64,000 nucleotides of DNA from Labrys okinawensis. Its GTDB lineage: Bacteria > Pseudomonadota > Alphaproteobacteria > Rhizobiales > Labraceae. The stretch's first letter is position 1. Every line of letters begins with the position of its first letter. Positions 1 through 9,468 of this stretch are shown here, in pieces. The stretch spans positions 372,001 to 436,000 of the forward strand of contig NZ_PUEJ01000003.1 of assembly GCF_002982075.1 (NCBI RefSeq). Direction: 5' to 3'. The translations under genes were made by a program, and so were the position numbers. The notes beneath the pieces are model-generated. The model did not search any database and had not been told where the DNA came from. It worked only from the letters and a program-made list of their open reading frames with translations.

Positions 1-2056
1 TGGATTTACGCTGGAACACCCGTTCGCCGAGCGGGCCGAGCGCATCGGCGGGAACCCAGGGCGCCAGGGCGCGGACCTCCCGGTTCTCCTCCAGGATGTC
101 ATAGGCGCGTGCCGCCAGGCTCTGCCCGCTGATCGCCTGCCGCGCCTTGGCGACCAGGGTCTGGTCGATATCGATCGGCGGCAACCGCCTCGCCACAAGC
201 TGTTCGACATGCTGGAGAAGCTCGCGGCGGGCGACCGCCCGTCCCTCGCCGGGATAAAGGGCATCGAAGATCTGCTCGGCTTCCTGCGAGGCGAATTGAG
301 CGTCGACCTGGCCCAATCCGCCGAGCATGCCATAGAGTTTGAGGGCATCGAAGGTCTGACGGACATTGGAGGTGTCGCCCAATTGCTTCTGCAACTGCAC
401 CATCAGGCGCGGCAGCAGCAGCGAATTGAGGGCACGCTGATAGGCTTCGCGCTGGCGGCCGGCGATCTTGTCCCTCTGGTCCAGCCCAAAGCCGATCTGC
501 CACGTATCGGCCCCCGAAAAGCCATCGGTCACGCCTCTGATATTGTTCAGCGCCGGCAGGATGCGCAGGAAATCGGTGTCGGTGACATCCCGCACCGGAA
601 TGCCCTGCACCAGTTTCTCATAGGAACTGATGCGCTCGTCGGCCTGCGCCAGGGCGCGGGAGTTCTGGAAATAGGTGGCGATCCAGCTCGAGAAGACCAC
701 GCCGAGGACCACGGCCGAGGCGCCATAGGCGATACGGCGCAGCATCAGCTGGCGGCGGGTCAGCCGCTTGTCGCGCGCGACGAGCGCGGCTTCTCCGAAA
801 ATGACTTCCTTGAATAGGCGCGGCAGGAAGTAGCTGCGGCGCATGCGTGTTGCGCTAGCGGCCCCGGGTATCTCCGCCTGTGTGCCGGAAGCGAAATAGA
901 TGCCGCGCAGCAGCGGGGACTCCACCAGCTTCGACCCGGCGCAAAGTTCCACCAGAACCTCGTGCAGGCGCTCCTTGAGGGCGGCGAGTTCGGCGGGGAA
1001 ACGGAAGATGCGGCCGCGTATCTCGCTGTCGGGTTCCTGCTGCAGGCGCTCGATCAGCATGGCGTCGACACGCTGCTGGAGCAGGCTGAATTCCTCCAGG
1101 AAACGCTCGGGCAGATTCTCGGCCTTGTAGCTCTCGTCGAGACCGAAGGTGGTGCCCCAGACCTGTTCGCGATCGCTGGCATTGAAGCCGTCGAAGAACT
1201 CAACGAAGCCGGTGAGCAGGTCCGATTTCGTCAGCACGAGATAAACGGGGACGCGAGCCTGCAGATATTCGTCGAGTTCCGATAGGCGCTGGCGGATGGC
1301 GCGCACCTCTTCCAAGCGCGCCGCCGGCTCGCGGGTCAGGATGTCGGCGATCGACAGGGTGACCAGGGCGCCATTCACCGGCTGCGAGCGGCGGTGCTTC
1401 TTCAGGAGGGTCAGGAATCCCTCCCAGCCGGCCTTGGAGCTGCCGTTGAGATCATCCTGTGTGGTGTAGCGGCCCGCCGTATCGATCAGGATGGCTTCGT
1501 CGGTGAACCACCAGTTGCAGCTGCGCGTGCCGCCGATGCCCTGCACGGAATTGGCGCCGAGCGCATCACCGAGCGGAAATTTCAGCCCCGAATGGGTGAG
1601 GGCCGTGGTCTTGCCCGAGCCGGGCGCCCCGAAGATCACATACCAGGGCAGTTCATAGACATAGCCGAAGCGTTTCTTGGTGACGCGGCGCAGCAGCGCC
1701 AGGGCCTGCTTCAGGCGATCGCGGATTTCGCTGACTTCGGCCTGCTGGCTGGCGGCGGCTTCCGCCTCCGCGTTTTTTTCAAGATCGGCGACCAGCGCCT
1801 TGTCGCGCTTGCGGGCCTTGTAGATGTTGATGCCTATATAGGCGAGACCGGCAACCAGCACGATGCAGATGGCGATCAGCCGATTGGTCGCGCTGGCAAG
1901 CGGATAGAATTCGCCATAGCCGATGAGGTGGCCGTAGAACCAGATGATGAGGCAGAGCGCCGCGATCCAGACGATGGGCAGGAAGCGTTGGCCGAGCAGC
2001 GTGCCATAAGCTTCGACATAGGAGCGGATCGTATAATAATAGCTGAGCGGGTTCAT
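1..2056 (-). CDS. tssM: Type VI secretion inner-membrane protein TssM (IcmF), N-terminal part
   Basis: TssM is the large inner-membrane component of the T6SS membrane complex and partners TssL. About 685 residues are visible; the family usually has roughly 1,150-1,200, so the C-terminal periplasmic part lies beyond base 1. Two hydrophobic segments occur near residues 20-45 and 60-85, followed by a cytoplasmic NTPase-like domain with a Walker A motif GAPGSGKT (lysine near residue 149) and then an ILIDTAGRY segment. The ATG overlaps the stop of tssL (ATGA), so the two are translationally coupled as the last visible genes of the leftward imp operon. The identity is firm; only the 3' end is missing. 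Confidence 0.95.
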   Translation of the reverse strand, partial: MNPLSYYYTIRSYVEAYGTLLGQRFLPIVWIAALCLIIWFYGHLIGYGEFYPLASATNRLIAICIVLVAGLAYIGINIYKARKRDKALVADLEKNAEAEAAASQQAEVSEIRDRLKQALALLRRVTKKRFGYVYELPWYVIFGAPGSGKTTALTHSGLKFPLGDALGANSVQGIGGTRSCNWWFTDEAILIDTAGRYTTQDDLNGSSKAGWEGFLTLLKKHRRSQPVNGALVTLSIADILTREPAARLEEVRAIRQRLSELDEYLQARVPVYLVLTKSDLLTGFVEFFDGFNASDREQVWGTTFGLDESYKAENLPERFLEEFSLLQQRVDAMLIERLQQEPDSEIRGRIFRFPAELAALKERLHEVLVELCAGSKLVESPLLRGIYFASGTQAEIPGAASATRMRRSYFLPRLFKEVIFGEAALVARDKRLTRRQLMLRRIAYGASAVVLGVVFSSWIATYFQNSRALAQADERISSYEKLVQGIPVRDVTDTDFLRILPALNNIRGVTDGFSGADTWQIGFGLDQRDKIAGRQREAYQRALNSLLLPRLMVQLQKQLGDTSNVRQTFDALKLYGMLGGLGQVDAQFASQEAEQIFDALYPGEGRAVARRELLQHVEQLVARRLPPIDIDQTLVAKARQAISGQSLAARAYDILEENREVRALAPWVPADALGPLGERVFQRKS

Positions 2057-3564
2057 GGCGTGGCGCCTCCCGGCCGTGCGACGTTGCGATTGACCGGCGG
2101 CAGGCTCAGGACGAGGGGCGAGCCGGTGTAGCCGTCCTCGGGCTTGCCGATCACCAGGATCTCCGTGCGGCGGTTCTGTGCTTGCCCTTCCTTCGTGTCG
2201 TTGGAGGCGACCGGGTCAGCCTCGCCTCGGCCTTCGGTGGTAAGGCCGCCGCCGCGGACATAGGTCTTCAGGGTGTCACCCACGGCCCGAGCCCGTGCCT
2301 CCGACAATTGTTGGTTGTTCTGGATGCGCCGGTTGCCATTGAATTTGAACGGCGTATTGTCGGTATAGCCGATCACTTTTGCCTCGAATTGCGCGATTTG
2401 TAGTGCGAAACCGATCTTGTCGATCAGGTCCTGAAAACCAGGATTGATGTCGGCCTTGCCCGTATCGAACAAGCCTGCATTTTTGATGCGGACTAGCACC
2501 TGGCCATTGTCGTTCCACAAGCTCACGAGCTTCTGGTCTACCTCCGGCTGCAGGAAGTTCATGAATTGCCGGATACGTTTTTCACCCACAGGTTCCGGGG
2601 GGAGCTCCGCCTTGGCCTGAACCTGGACCGGGGGCGGATCCTTCGCCTTGGGAGGCGGCGGGATGAAGACGCTGGGCGCCTCGTTGGGCGGCAGGTTGGC
2701 GAGGCGTGCGAATGTGCCGTCAGAGGCCCGGTCGAGCGAGAGCGAGAAGAAGAGATAGCCGAGCCCGAACAGCAGAGCGAGGATGCTGAGCAGCGTCCAG
2801 AGCGCCGCAGCGGTACGCAGGGGCTTGTGCCTGGCGATAACGCCACGCCAGTGCGGCGACAATTCCCGTTCGAAGGCGCCATATTGGCCGAGCAGCGTCT
2901 TGTAGAGGCTGTCGCGGATACGGCTGAGTTCGAGCGCCCCGCGGGGGGAGACGCGGGTGCGTCCTTCGAAGGCAAGCGACAGGCACAGATAGATCAACAG
3001 CAGCAGATCCTTGTTGGCGCCCGGGCTCTGGTGAAAATAGTCGAGCAGTTCGAAGAACTTGTCGCCACCGGTGACGTCCATGTGATACGTCGAGACCAGG
3101 CCCGAGCGGGCCCAGCCGGCGCGTACGCCCCAGGGTTTGCTCAGCACCACATCGTCGACGGTGGCGCAGACGACGTAATGCGCGGCACGAGCCCGCTCCG
3201 GGCTTATCCGGGCGCCAGCGAGGTCGCGCTCATAGCGGTTGATCGCCTCGGTGGTGGTGCGGCGCAGTTGCTCGATGTCGGGCTGGTCCGCGGTGTGGCG
3301 CAGGGCATGGGCGAGATTGAGCAGGGGAGCGGCGGAGGCCACGATGGTGGGGACTTCCTCGCCGCCGAAGCGGAAATTCCGCACCAGCGTGTCCGCCGAC
3401 CAGCCGCCGGAGCGCAACGGCTCGGCCGGGCCTGCGGCGTCCTGCGGCGCATCGTCCAGCATCTCCGCCATCTTGCGGGCGACCTGCTGCTTCCTGGCGC
3501 CGTCCTCGGTGAGTTCGACCACCGTCGGCAGGGACTGCCAAGGCGCTGTGGTTGCCTTGTTCAT
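2053..3564 (-). CDS. tssL: Type VI secretion protein TssL with C-terminal OmpA/MotB domain
   Basis: 503 residues. The N-terminal half is a DotU/TssL cytoplasmic domain. It is followed by one membrane span near residues 245-270 (TLLSILALLFGLGYLFF), a proline-rich linker, and a C-terminal OmpA-like peptidoglycan-binding domain with GYTDN, NQQLSEARA and NRRTEI. This is the evolved (peptidoglycan-anchored) form of TssL. It joins TssM in the inner-membrane complex and anchors it to the wall. The N-terminus carries threonine 14 in the context LPTVVEL; in Agrobacterium tumefaciens, TssL Thr14 is phosphorylated and bound by the Fha protein. It lies 13 bases after tssK and overlaps tssM. Confidence 0.95.
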   Translation of the reverse strand: MNKATTAPWQSLPTVVELTEDGARKQQVARKMAEMLDDAPQDAAGPAEPLRSGGWSADTLVRNFRFGGEEVPTIVASAAPLLNLAHALRHTADQPDIEQLRRTTTEAINRYERDLAGARISPERARAAHYVVCATVDDVVLSKPWGVRAGWARSGLVSTYHMDVTGGDKFFELLDYFHQSPGANKDLLLLIYLCLSLAFEGRTRVSPRGALELSRIRDSLYKTLLGQYGAFERELSPHWRGVIARHKPLRTAAALWTLLSILALLFGLGYLFFSLSLDRASDGTFARLANLPPNEAPSVFIPPPPKAKDPPPVQVQAKAELPPEPVGEKRIRQFMNFLQPEVDQKLVSLWNDNGQVLVRIKNAGLFDTGKADINPGFQDLIDKIGFALQIAQFEAKVIGYTDNTPFKFNGNRRIQNNQQLSEARARAVGDTLKTYVRGGGLTTEGRGEADPVASNDTKEGQAQNRRTEILVIGKPEDGYTGSPLVLSLPPVNRNVARPGGATP

Positions 3565-3577
3565 CGGCTGGCCTCCT

Positions 3578-4918
3578 TCACTCCCTCAGTGCCCAGAGTT
3601 CCATCTCCAGGCCCGGAAAGTCGCCGGCGAGATGGAGGGCGATGGCGCCCGACGTATCGAGCTGTTTCCACAGCGGGTTCTTGGTATCGAGCTCGAAATA
3701 GATCGTGCCCGTGCGATAGGGCAGCTGGCGCGGCAGCACGGGCAGGGGCCGGACGGGAATGCCGGGCAGGGCGACGTTGACCAGTTCGGCGATGCGCTCC
3801 ACCGGGCCCACCTTGATCTGGGCCGGCAGGCGGCGGCGCACCTCCTCGGCCGGCATCTCGGCCCTGACGGCCAGCACGAAGCCGGCATCCTTGAGCAGGG
3901 TGCGGTCGTTGATGGTGCCCACGCGCACGCCATGCCGGCGCTCGGCAAGCTCGATGGCGACGGCCGCCTGTTCGAGCACGGCCGAGAGCGAGGTCCTGAG
4001 ATCGTCGAACACGGCGGCGAAGGTCGCCTTGAGGTCGTCGTGCCGATAGGGCGGGAATTCGCTGGCGCGCTTGGAATCCATGGTGAAGGTGGCGAGTTCC
4101 CCGGCGAGCTGGATGCAATGCTCGTAGAAGGTCATCGGATGGATCCGCGTCGCATTGGCGGCGATGTGGCTGAGCAGCGGATCGGCCCGGTTGAGGATAT
4201 GCAGCAGGAAGTAGTCGCCGACCTCGGCGGTGCCGCGGATGGTGGGATCGCCGATGCGCTCGGCGATCGCCGCCGCGCGGTGGCGCACGATGCCGAGAAG
4301 TTCGGCCATGAGTTCGCTGAGCCGCGCTTCGGCAGCGCAGTTCAGGCACGGGGCGATGTAGTCCGGATCGAGCAGCACGGCCTTGTCCGAGCGCACTTCG
4401 ATCACCCGGGCCAGACCGATCAGCTCATAGCCGGCGAGGTCGTCGCCGCTCTTGAGATAACGCAGGCTCAGCCGGCCGACATCGATGGGGGCCATGAAGT
4501 CGGTCTCGACATTGGCATCCGGCGCCTCGTAATGCGAGGCGACGAAGCGCACGCCGGGCGAGGACGCCCCGCCATTGACGGCGATGTCGGCGCGTCCGGG
4601 CCGGCGGGCCGGCAGCGCCAGATAGATGATGGCGTTCTTGGTGGCCTCGTCGAGCTCGAGCGGCGCCGGCAGGTCGGTGTCGAAGGGGGCTTCGAAGGGC
4701 GTGCCGTCGGGCAGGGTGCCGCGCAGATTCGCCAGGGCGAACTGCCCGATCGCCAGGGCGCCGCGGTCGATCCCGATCTCGGCGATACCCCAGGGATAGG
4801 CGGCAAGCTCACGCGTGGTCGCTCGAACGAGCCGCTCCGTCCAGCGGTCGGCCTGCTGGAAATGCTGCACGCGAAGGAACATTCCCTCGCTCCATGCGAC
4901 CCTGTTCTCGTTTCTCAT
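3578..4918 (-). CDS. tssK: Type VI secretion baseplate protein TssK
   Basis: 446 residues, normal for TssK, starting with the typical N-terminus VAWSEGMFLRVQHFQQ. TssK is a trimeric baseplate subunit that links the TssFG wedge to the TssL/TssM membrane complex. The ATG overlaps the stop codon of tagH as ATGA, and tssL follows after a 13-base gap, so it sits inside a single translationally coupled operon. No truncation or frame problem is visible. Confidence 0.95.
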   Translation of the reverse strand: MRNENRVAWSEGMFLRVQHFQQADRWTERLVRATTRELAAYPWGIAEIGIDRGALAIGQFALANLRGTLPDGTPFEAPFDTDLPAPLELDEATKNAIIYLALPARRPGRADIAVNGGASSPGVRFVASHYEAPDANVETDFMAPIDVGRLSLRYLKSGDDLAGYELIGLARVIEVRSDKAVLLDPDYIAPCLNCAAEARLSELMAELLGIVRHRAAAIAERIGDPTIRGTAEVGDYFLLHILNRADPLLSHIAANATRIHPMTFYEHCIQLAGELATFTMDSKRASEFPPYRHDDLKATFAAVFDDLRTSLSAVLEQAAVAIELAERRHGVRVGTINDRTLLKDAGFVLAVRAEMPAEEVRRRLPAQIKVGPVERIAELVNVALPGIPVRPLPVLPRQLPYRTGTIYFELDTKNPLWKQLDTSGAIALHLAGDFPGLEMELWALRE

Positions 4919-6165
4919 GCGACTTCGTCGTCCTTGCTTGTCGTGCTGTGCGCAGTCGGGGCCGGCTCGCCGCCGACTGGTTCGTTCCTAGCCGGCTCGA
5001 GCGAGCGCAGCATTGCCCTGCGAAACAGGTCGCGGACGGAAAGATCCCGGCCCTCGGCCTCGAATTGCCGGCGATAGGCCTGCCAGTAGGCCCCGTTGCG
5101 GCGCCAGGGCAGGCTGATCGCGCTGGCATCGATGCTCGCCTCGATGATGCGTGGCTCCAACTGGGGCCCGACTTCGCGAACCAGGGTGCCGAGCGCGTCT
5201 GCAAGCGCCTGCTGGCGTGCCAGCAGGGTTTCGAGCCGCCTCAGCAGGGCTTCCTCTCGATCGAGGCCGAAGACATCGGGTGCCGGTGTCAAGGCGGGGG
5301 GGTCGATCTCGAACGGGACGAAGGCCCTTTCGAGTGCTTCCTCGCATTGGGCCAGCAGGCTGTCGCAGCGCGGCGGCCAGGAAAAGGGCGCCGCCATGGC
5401 GGGCAGGAAATCGGCTGGATCTTCGTCCCGTTCCGTGGGAGCAGCCGCCTCAATCGCATCGTCATTTGCCGGCGAGGTTTCGGCATTGTCCTTGCTGCGC
5501 CCACGGGCCATGGGCACGGACACGAAGGTAGCCCGACCATGTTCGAGGCGGTTGCCGTAGTCGAAATCCTCGTTCCAGTCGTCCGGCAGAACCGGCTTGA
5601 TCGCCTTGGGATCCGGCGGGCCGTCCCAGCCGATCTCGACATGGCGCGAGGAAGGAGGGGCCTCGCGCTTGCGACCCTTCGCTACGGGAGCATTCGGCTG
5701 CGGCAGCGGCCAGTCATCCGAGAGGCGACCGCCCATTACCCCGGTCGCGATCTGCCCACCCGGTGCGATATCGGCGAGGATGGCGGTGATCGTCAGATTC
5801 TCCGGGCTGACGGCAAGGCCCGCCTCGGGGTCGACAATGTCGCGGTCGGCTTCGCCGATGACCGACACCGCAAAGGCATGGCCCCCCAGTTCCAGGCGTG
5901 ACTGGTGCCGCAGGCGGGCAGTCTCGCCCTCCAGGACCAGGACACCGTCGACACGGGTGCCGTTGGCGCTTTCGTCGCGCAGCAGATAGCCGTCGCGATC
6001 GCGCAGAATGGTGCAATGGAGCTTGGAGACGGTGCGGCCCGCGTCCGGCACTTGCCAGTCACAATCGATCGATCGTCCGAGCGTTCGGCGCCCGCGTTCC
6101 AGCACCCAGGGTTGCGCCCCTGTCCCGGCTCCGTTTCCCTCGACCTGCCTGAGTTCCAACCGCAT
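4915..6165 (-). CDS. tagH: FHA-domain T6SS regulator TagH/Fha (ImpI)
   Basis: 416 residues from the chosen ATG, which is preceded by a GAGGAGA ribosome site. An upstream in-frame start would add 41 arginine-rich, unconserved residues and was rejected. Residues about 20-85 form an FHA phosphothreonine-binding domain (GRS, SKLHC and SANGT, the canonical Arg, Ser/His and Asn positions). A low-complexity charged linker follows, then a C-terminal T6SS-FHA domain. In Agrobacterium the Fha protein binds phosphorylated TssL and activates assembly. It sits between tssG and tssK in the same order as the Agrobacterium imp operon. The kinase and phosphatase genes (ppkA/pppA) are not in the window and may lie to the left. 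Confidence 0.93.
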   Translation of the reverse strand: MRLELRQVEGNGAGTGAQPWVLERGRRTLGRSIDCDWQVPDAGRTVSKLHCTILRDRDGYLLRDESANGTRVDGVLVLEGETARLRHQSRLELGGHAFAVSVIGEADRDIVDPEAGLAVSPENLTITAILADIAPGGQIATGVMGGRLSDDWPLPQPNAPVAKGRKREAPPSSRHVEIGWDGPPDPKAIKPVLPDDWNEDFDYGNRLEHGRATFVSVPMARGRSKDNAETSPANDDAIEAAAPTERDEDPADFLPAMAAPFSWPPRCDSLLAQCEEALERAFVPFEIDPPALTPAPDVFGLDREEALLRRLETLLARQQALADALGTLVREVGPQLEPRIIEASIDASAISLPWRRNGAYWQAYRRQFEAEGRDLSVRDLFRRAMLRSLEPARNEPVGGEPAPTAHSTTSKDDEVA

Positions 6166-6175
6166 GGCCCTCTCC

Positions 6176-7171
6176 TCACGAGACCGGTTGAAGCACCGCC
6201 TGGCGCTCGGTGATGACGGCATCGTCACTGTCCCGCGCCGCCGGGGCGATGCGCGCCCAGCTGTTCCAGCCCAGGCGTGGTGGATCACCTGCCTGGCCGA
6301 GCTGGCAGAAAGGAACGTGTTCTTTCCTGAGGACGACCTGGATGTCGAAATCGAGTCCGCAGCCGACGAACAGGCGCGTGAGCGCGAAGAGCTCCTGAAT
6401 GTCGCGGCTCCCCGGCGCCAGGGACAGATAGTCCCGATAGTCGAGCGGACCGATCACCACGCGGAAGGTGCTGGAGAGATCCCGGATGGCCGAGCCCGCC
6501 ATGGCATCGAAACCGAGGCGCACCGTGGGCTCACGCCTCATCCGGCTCTGCTCGTGTTCGGGCACGCTCAGCCAGCGCCCCTGGAAGAGCTCGATTTCGA
6601 CCGGCAGGCCGCTCACTTCGCGCAGCATGGCCCTGAGATTGCTGACATTGCGGGTCCGGGCCGCGAAGAAGCCGCTGAAGCGCAGCAGCACATCGTCTTC
6701 GGTGCCGCTGCGTTCGCGTAGCCTGGCGGTGCCGAAGCCGGTGAGGGACAGCAATGTCTTGATGAAGCCATTGCGCCCTTCGCGGGTGCCCCAGCGCAGC
6801 AGACGGGCGAGCCGGTATTTCTCGCAGGCATCGACGAACAGTTCGTCCATGCGGGCGCTGAACAATTGCAGGAAGGCCGCGAGTGAGGAGGATTTGTGGC
6901 GTTCCTCGCGCATGACCAGTTCGTTATAGGAAGGCGGCAGCGAACCCAACGGTCCGGCGAGCCCTGCCAGGGCGCTGCGCAAGGTGGCCTGGCCTTCCTT
7001 CCGTCGAAAGCCCGATACCGGCAGGGCGGCCGGCGAGACCCCGATGTGCGCGGCGATCGCAAGCTGCTCCTCGCTGGCCTGGGCGACGCGGAAGGCCGTG
7101 GTCGGTTCAAAGCGCCCGGGGTCGCGTTCGAGCAGATCGGCAAGGGTGTCTGTGCTGGGGTCGGGAAGCAT
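6176..7171 (-). CDS. tssG: Type VI secretion baseplate protein TssG (ImpH)
   Basis: 331 residues. TssG forms the baseplate wedge together with TssF. The start chosen is the ATG giving MLPDPSTDTLADLLERDPGR. An AGGAGG sequence lies about 12 bases upstream, overlapping the stop of tssF, so an upstream TTG is possible but too close to that site. The family signature is visible in the central FFGLLGP-equivalent segment (GLAGPLGSLPPSYNELV) and in LRWGTREGRNGF. It lies 10 bases before tagH. Confidence 0.93.
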   Translation of the reverse strand: MLPDPSTDTLADLLERDPGRFEPTTAFRVAQASEEQLAIAAHIGVSPAALPVSGFRRKEGQATLRSALAGLAGPLGSLPPSYNELVMREERHKSSSLAAFLQLFSARMDELFVDACEKYRLARLLRWGTREGRNGFIKTLLSLTGFGTARLRERSGTEDDVLLRFSGFFAARTRNVSNLRAMLREVSGLPVEIELFQGRWLSVPEHEQSRMRREPTVRLGFDAMAGSAIRDLSSTFRVVIGPLDYRDYLSLAPGSRDIQELFALTRLFVGCGLDFDIQVVLRKEHVPFCQLGQAGDPPRLGWNSWARIAPAARDSDDAVITERQAVLQPVS

Positions 7172-7187
7172 GGCGTGCAAGGACCTC

Positions 7188-8966
7188 CTAGAGCAGCGGC
7201 CGTTCGGCCGCACGGGCGGGCCAGGTGGCGACCGGCTTGGATTGGCCCTTGATGGAGGCCGTCAGCCGCGTGAAGCTGTTGACCGAGGTGTAGAGACCGC
7301 AGAAGCGGTCGAGCACGCTGCCGAACAGAAAGGCGGAAGGGCGATCGATCGCGGCCGGATCGAACTCCACGGTGATCTCGGTGCCGGGCACCATGCCGCC
7401 CCGGATGCGGGCGGTGGCGGCCCGCGCCTCCACCCGGATGATGGCGTCGACGAGCTGGCGGGTCTCCGGCAGGTCGCGGAAGGCATAGAGCGACAGGATG
7501 TCCTTGAGCGCCGCCCCGCCATTGTCGAACAGCGAGACATGGTTGAGCAGGAGATGCGACATCAGCCGCCAGTGGCGGCCATCCTCGTCATTCATGCGCA
7601 CGGCAGGCGTCGGTGCGATCAGCGCCTCGATCCGCCCGACAGCCTCGTTGCCGAGCGCGAGCTTGAGGTAAGGGTGGCCGCCCCCGAAGGGCAGGCGCTC
7701 TGGAAGGGCGCGATTGAGGCACCAGGCATCGACGCTCGCCACGGCGTCGATATTGCCGGTCACGCGGCGGTTGTGATCGACGAAGGCGATGTCGAGATCG
7801 CAGGTACCGTCGTCGGGGTCGAAGCGCCGATAGCACTGCCAATAGGCGGCTGCCGCGCCTGACCGCTGGGTGCGGCCGAAGAAGGGTTGGCAGGATTGCT
7901 GCTCGCCTTTCGGTCCCGTCAGCGTCACCTTCTCGACGGAATAGATCTCGCGCGTCCGCTGCCGCCGCGAATCCGACAGCAGCCGATATTCGGTGCGCGT
8001 GCCGTCGAGTGCGAGCGGCTCGCAGGTCTGGCGGAACAGATTGACCACCGGGGTGGCATGCAGCACCAGGTCCCGGGCGGTGATCGAGCGCTCGAGCTTG
8101 CTGTCCGTCTCGCCGAGATAGACGAAGATCTCCAGCCCGTCGCCATGCCAGCGCTGCAGCCCGTCGATCTCGAAGAACAGGAACTTTTGGGGCAGGGCGA
8201 AGAATTCCGTCAGCAGGCGGTATCCGGTAAAGCTCGTGCTGGGATAGGGCAGCATGGTCTCGTCGGCGGAAAAGCCGACGGGCTTGAGGTGATCGGCCGG
8301 CAGGAAGATGGCCTTGTCGTCGCCTGCATGGCGCGCCAGCGCGATGCCTTGCGTGTGGTTGACGAGCAGTTCGTACAAGGCGCTCGCCTGCCGCCAGGGC
8401 GAGGCGATGTAGAAGCGCAGGCGCTTGACCCCGAGTTCCGACAACGGACGGCGTCCCGCCAGGGAGCGGATCGACAGCCGCAGGCAGCCGGCCGCACCGG
8501 CATGGCGGGAAAGCGGCGCCTGGATCGGCTGTCCCGACAGCGTGACCGCACCGATCTCCACCGGTGCGATTTCGACGTCCTGCGTGGTCAGGAAGCGGCA
8601 GGTCTCGCCTCCGACCGGCTCGGCCTGCACCTCGGTGTGGCGCGGCAGTACCTGCGTGGCAGCCAGCGTTTCGCCTGGCGCGAAACGCACGATGCTCATG
8701 GAGGGCAGGGGGGCGAGATAATGCGGATAGAGCGTTTCGAGCAGGCCGTCGGTGAGCTCGGGAAATTCGTCGTCGAGCTTCTGGCGCACCCTGGCCGCCG
8801 AATAGGCGAAGCTTTGGATGAGACGCTCGACATGGGGATCGTCGGCGACCTCCCCGGTCAGGCGCAGGCGTCCCGCGATCTTGGGGAAGACATCGGCAAA
8901 GCGCGATGCCCGCCGGCGGAGGGCCGACAATTCCTCATTGTAGCGCCGCAGGAAGCCCTCAGCCAT
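7188..8966 (-). CDS. tssF: Type VI secretion baseplate protein TssF (ImpG)
   Basis: 592 residues from an ATG that overlaps the end of tssE by eight bases. The start MAEGFLRRYNEELSALRR is the conserved TssF N-terminus; a longer open frame upstream runs into tssE and is not used. The early FPKIAGRLRL and DPHVERLIQSFAY segments are family hallmarks. TssF pairs with TssG as the baseplate wedge. The stop codon is embedded in the ribosome site of tssG, so expression is coupled. Confidence 0.95.
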   Translation of the reverse strand: MAEGFLRRYNEELSALRRRASRFADVFPKIAGRLRLTGEVADDPHVERLIQSFAYSAARVRQKLDDEFPELTDGLLETLYPHYLAPLPSMSIVRFAPGETLAATQVLPRHTEVQAEPVGGETCRFLTTQDVEIAPVEIGAVTLSGQPIQAPLSRHAGAAGCLRLSIRSLAGRRPLSELGVKRLRFYIASPWRQASALYELLVNHTQGIALARHAGDDKAIFLPADHLKPVGFSADETMLPYPSTSFTGYRLLTEFFALPQKFLFFEIDGLQRWHGDGLEIFVYLGETDSKLERSITARDLVLHATPVVNLFRQTCEPLALDGTRTEYRLLSDSRRQRTREIYSVEKVTLTGPKGEQQSCQPFFGRTQRSGAAAAYWQCYRRFDPDDGTCDLDIAFVDHNRRVTGNIDAVASVDAWCLNRALPERLPFGGGHPYLKLALGNEAVGRIEALIAPTPAVRMNDEDGRHWRLMSHLLLNHVSLFDNGGAALKDILSLYAFRDLPETRQLVDAIIRVEARAATARIRGGMVPGTEITVEFDPAAIDRPSAFLFGSVLDRFCGLYTSVNSFTRLTASIKGQSKPVATWPARAAERPLL

Positions 8967-9468
8967 GCGCAGCCTCCACCTGGAAGCGCTGGCTGGAGGG
9001 GTCGATGGTCGATTCGAAATTGATCGGCGGCATGCCGTCATAGAGGCGGAAGGTCGCCTCGATACGCATGCGCAACGTCCTTTCGCCCTGGGTGCGGTTC
9101 TTGAGGATGGTCACGCGGATGTTCGACAGCCTCGTCTCGAACAGGGCGATGCGCCGCTCGATCACGCGTGCCAGCTGCAGTTTGGCTTCGTCCGTGACCA
9201 GATTGGCCGAGACGATGCCATCCACGCCGTAGCTGACCAGCGCATCCCCGAGCTCCGCCAGCCTGTCCGGCGGACTGGTCGGACAGCGCCTGGTATTGAG
9301 CAGCGCCTCGAGGTCACGGCGGATGGCCTCGCGCATCTCGCGTGCCTGGTCCGCAAGACTGAGTGCGGGATCCTGGGCGAGATCGGGTGTCGCGTCGAGC
9401 AGTCGATCAAGGATCGAGCGCGACAGGACCTGCTCGCGGGCCCGGAACCGTTCGAGCGGGTCAACCAT
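8959..9468 (-). CDS. tssE: Type VI secretion baseplate protein TssE (gp25-like)
   Basis: 169 residues with a GPW/gp25-like fold, a normal length for TssE. The N-terminus MVDPLERFRAREQVLSRSIL and the central DLEALLNTRRC motif (the gp25 'LEALLNTR' signature) are clear. It nucleates the contractile sheath on the baseplate. It overlaps tagJ upstream and tssF downstream by eight bases each. Confidence 0.94.
   Translation of the reverse strand: MVDPLERFRAREQVLSRSILDRLLDATPDLAQDPALSLADQAREMREAIRRDLEALLNTRRCPTSPPDRLAELGDALVSYGVDGIVSANLVTDEAKLQLARVIERRIALFETRLSNIRVTILKNRTQGERTLRMRIEATFRLYDGMPPINFESTIDPSSQRFQVEAAHG

Noticed and set aside
3239..5077. Long plus-strand open frame opposite tssL and tssK
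   Set aside because: Antisense shadow of well-supported genes with low-complexity translated sequence.
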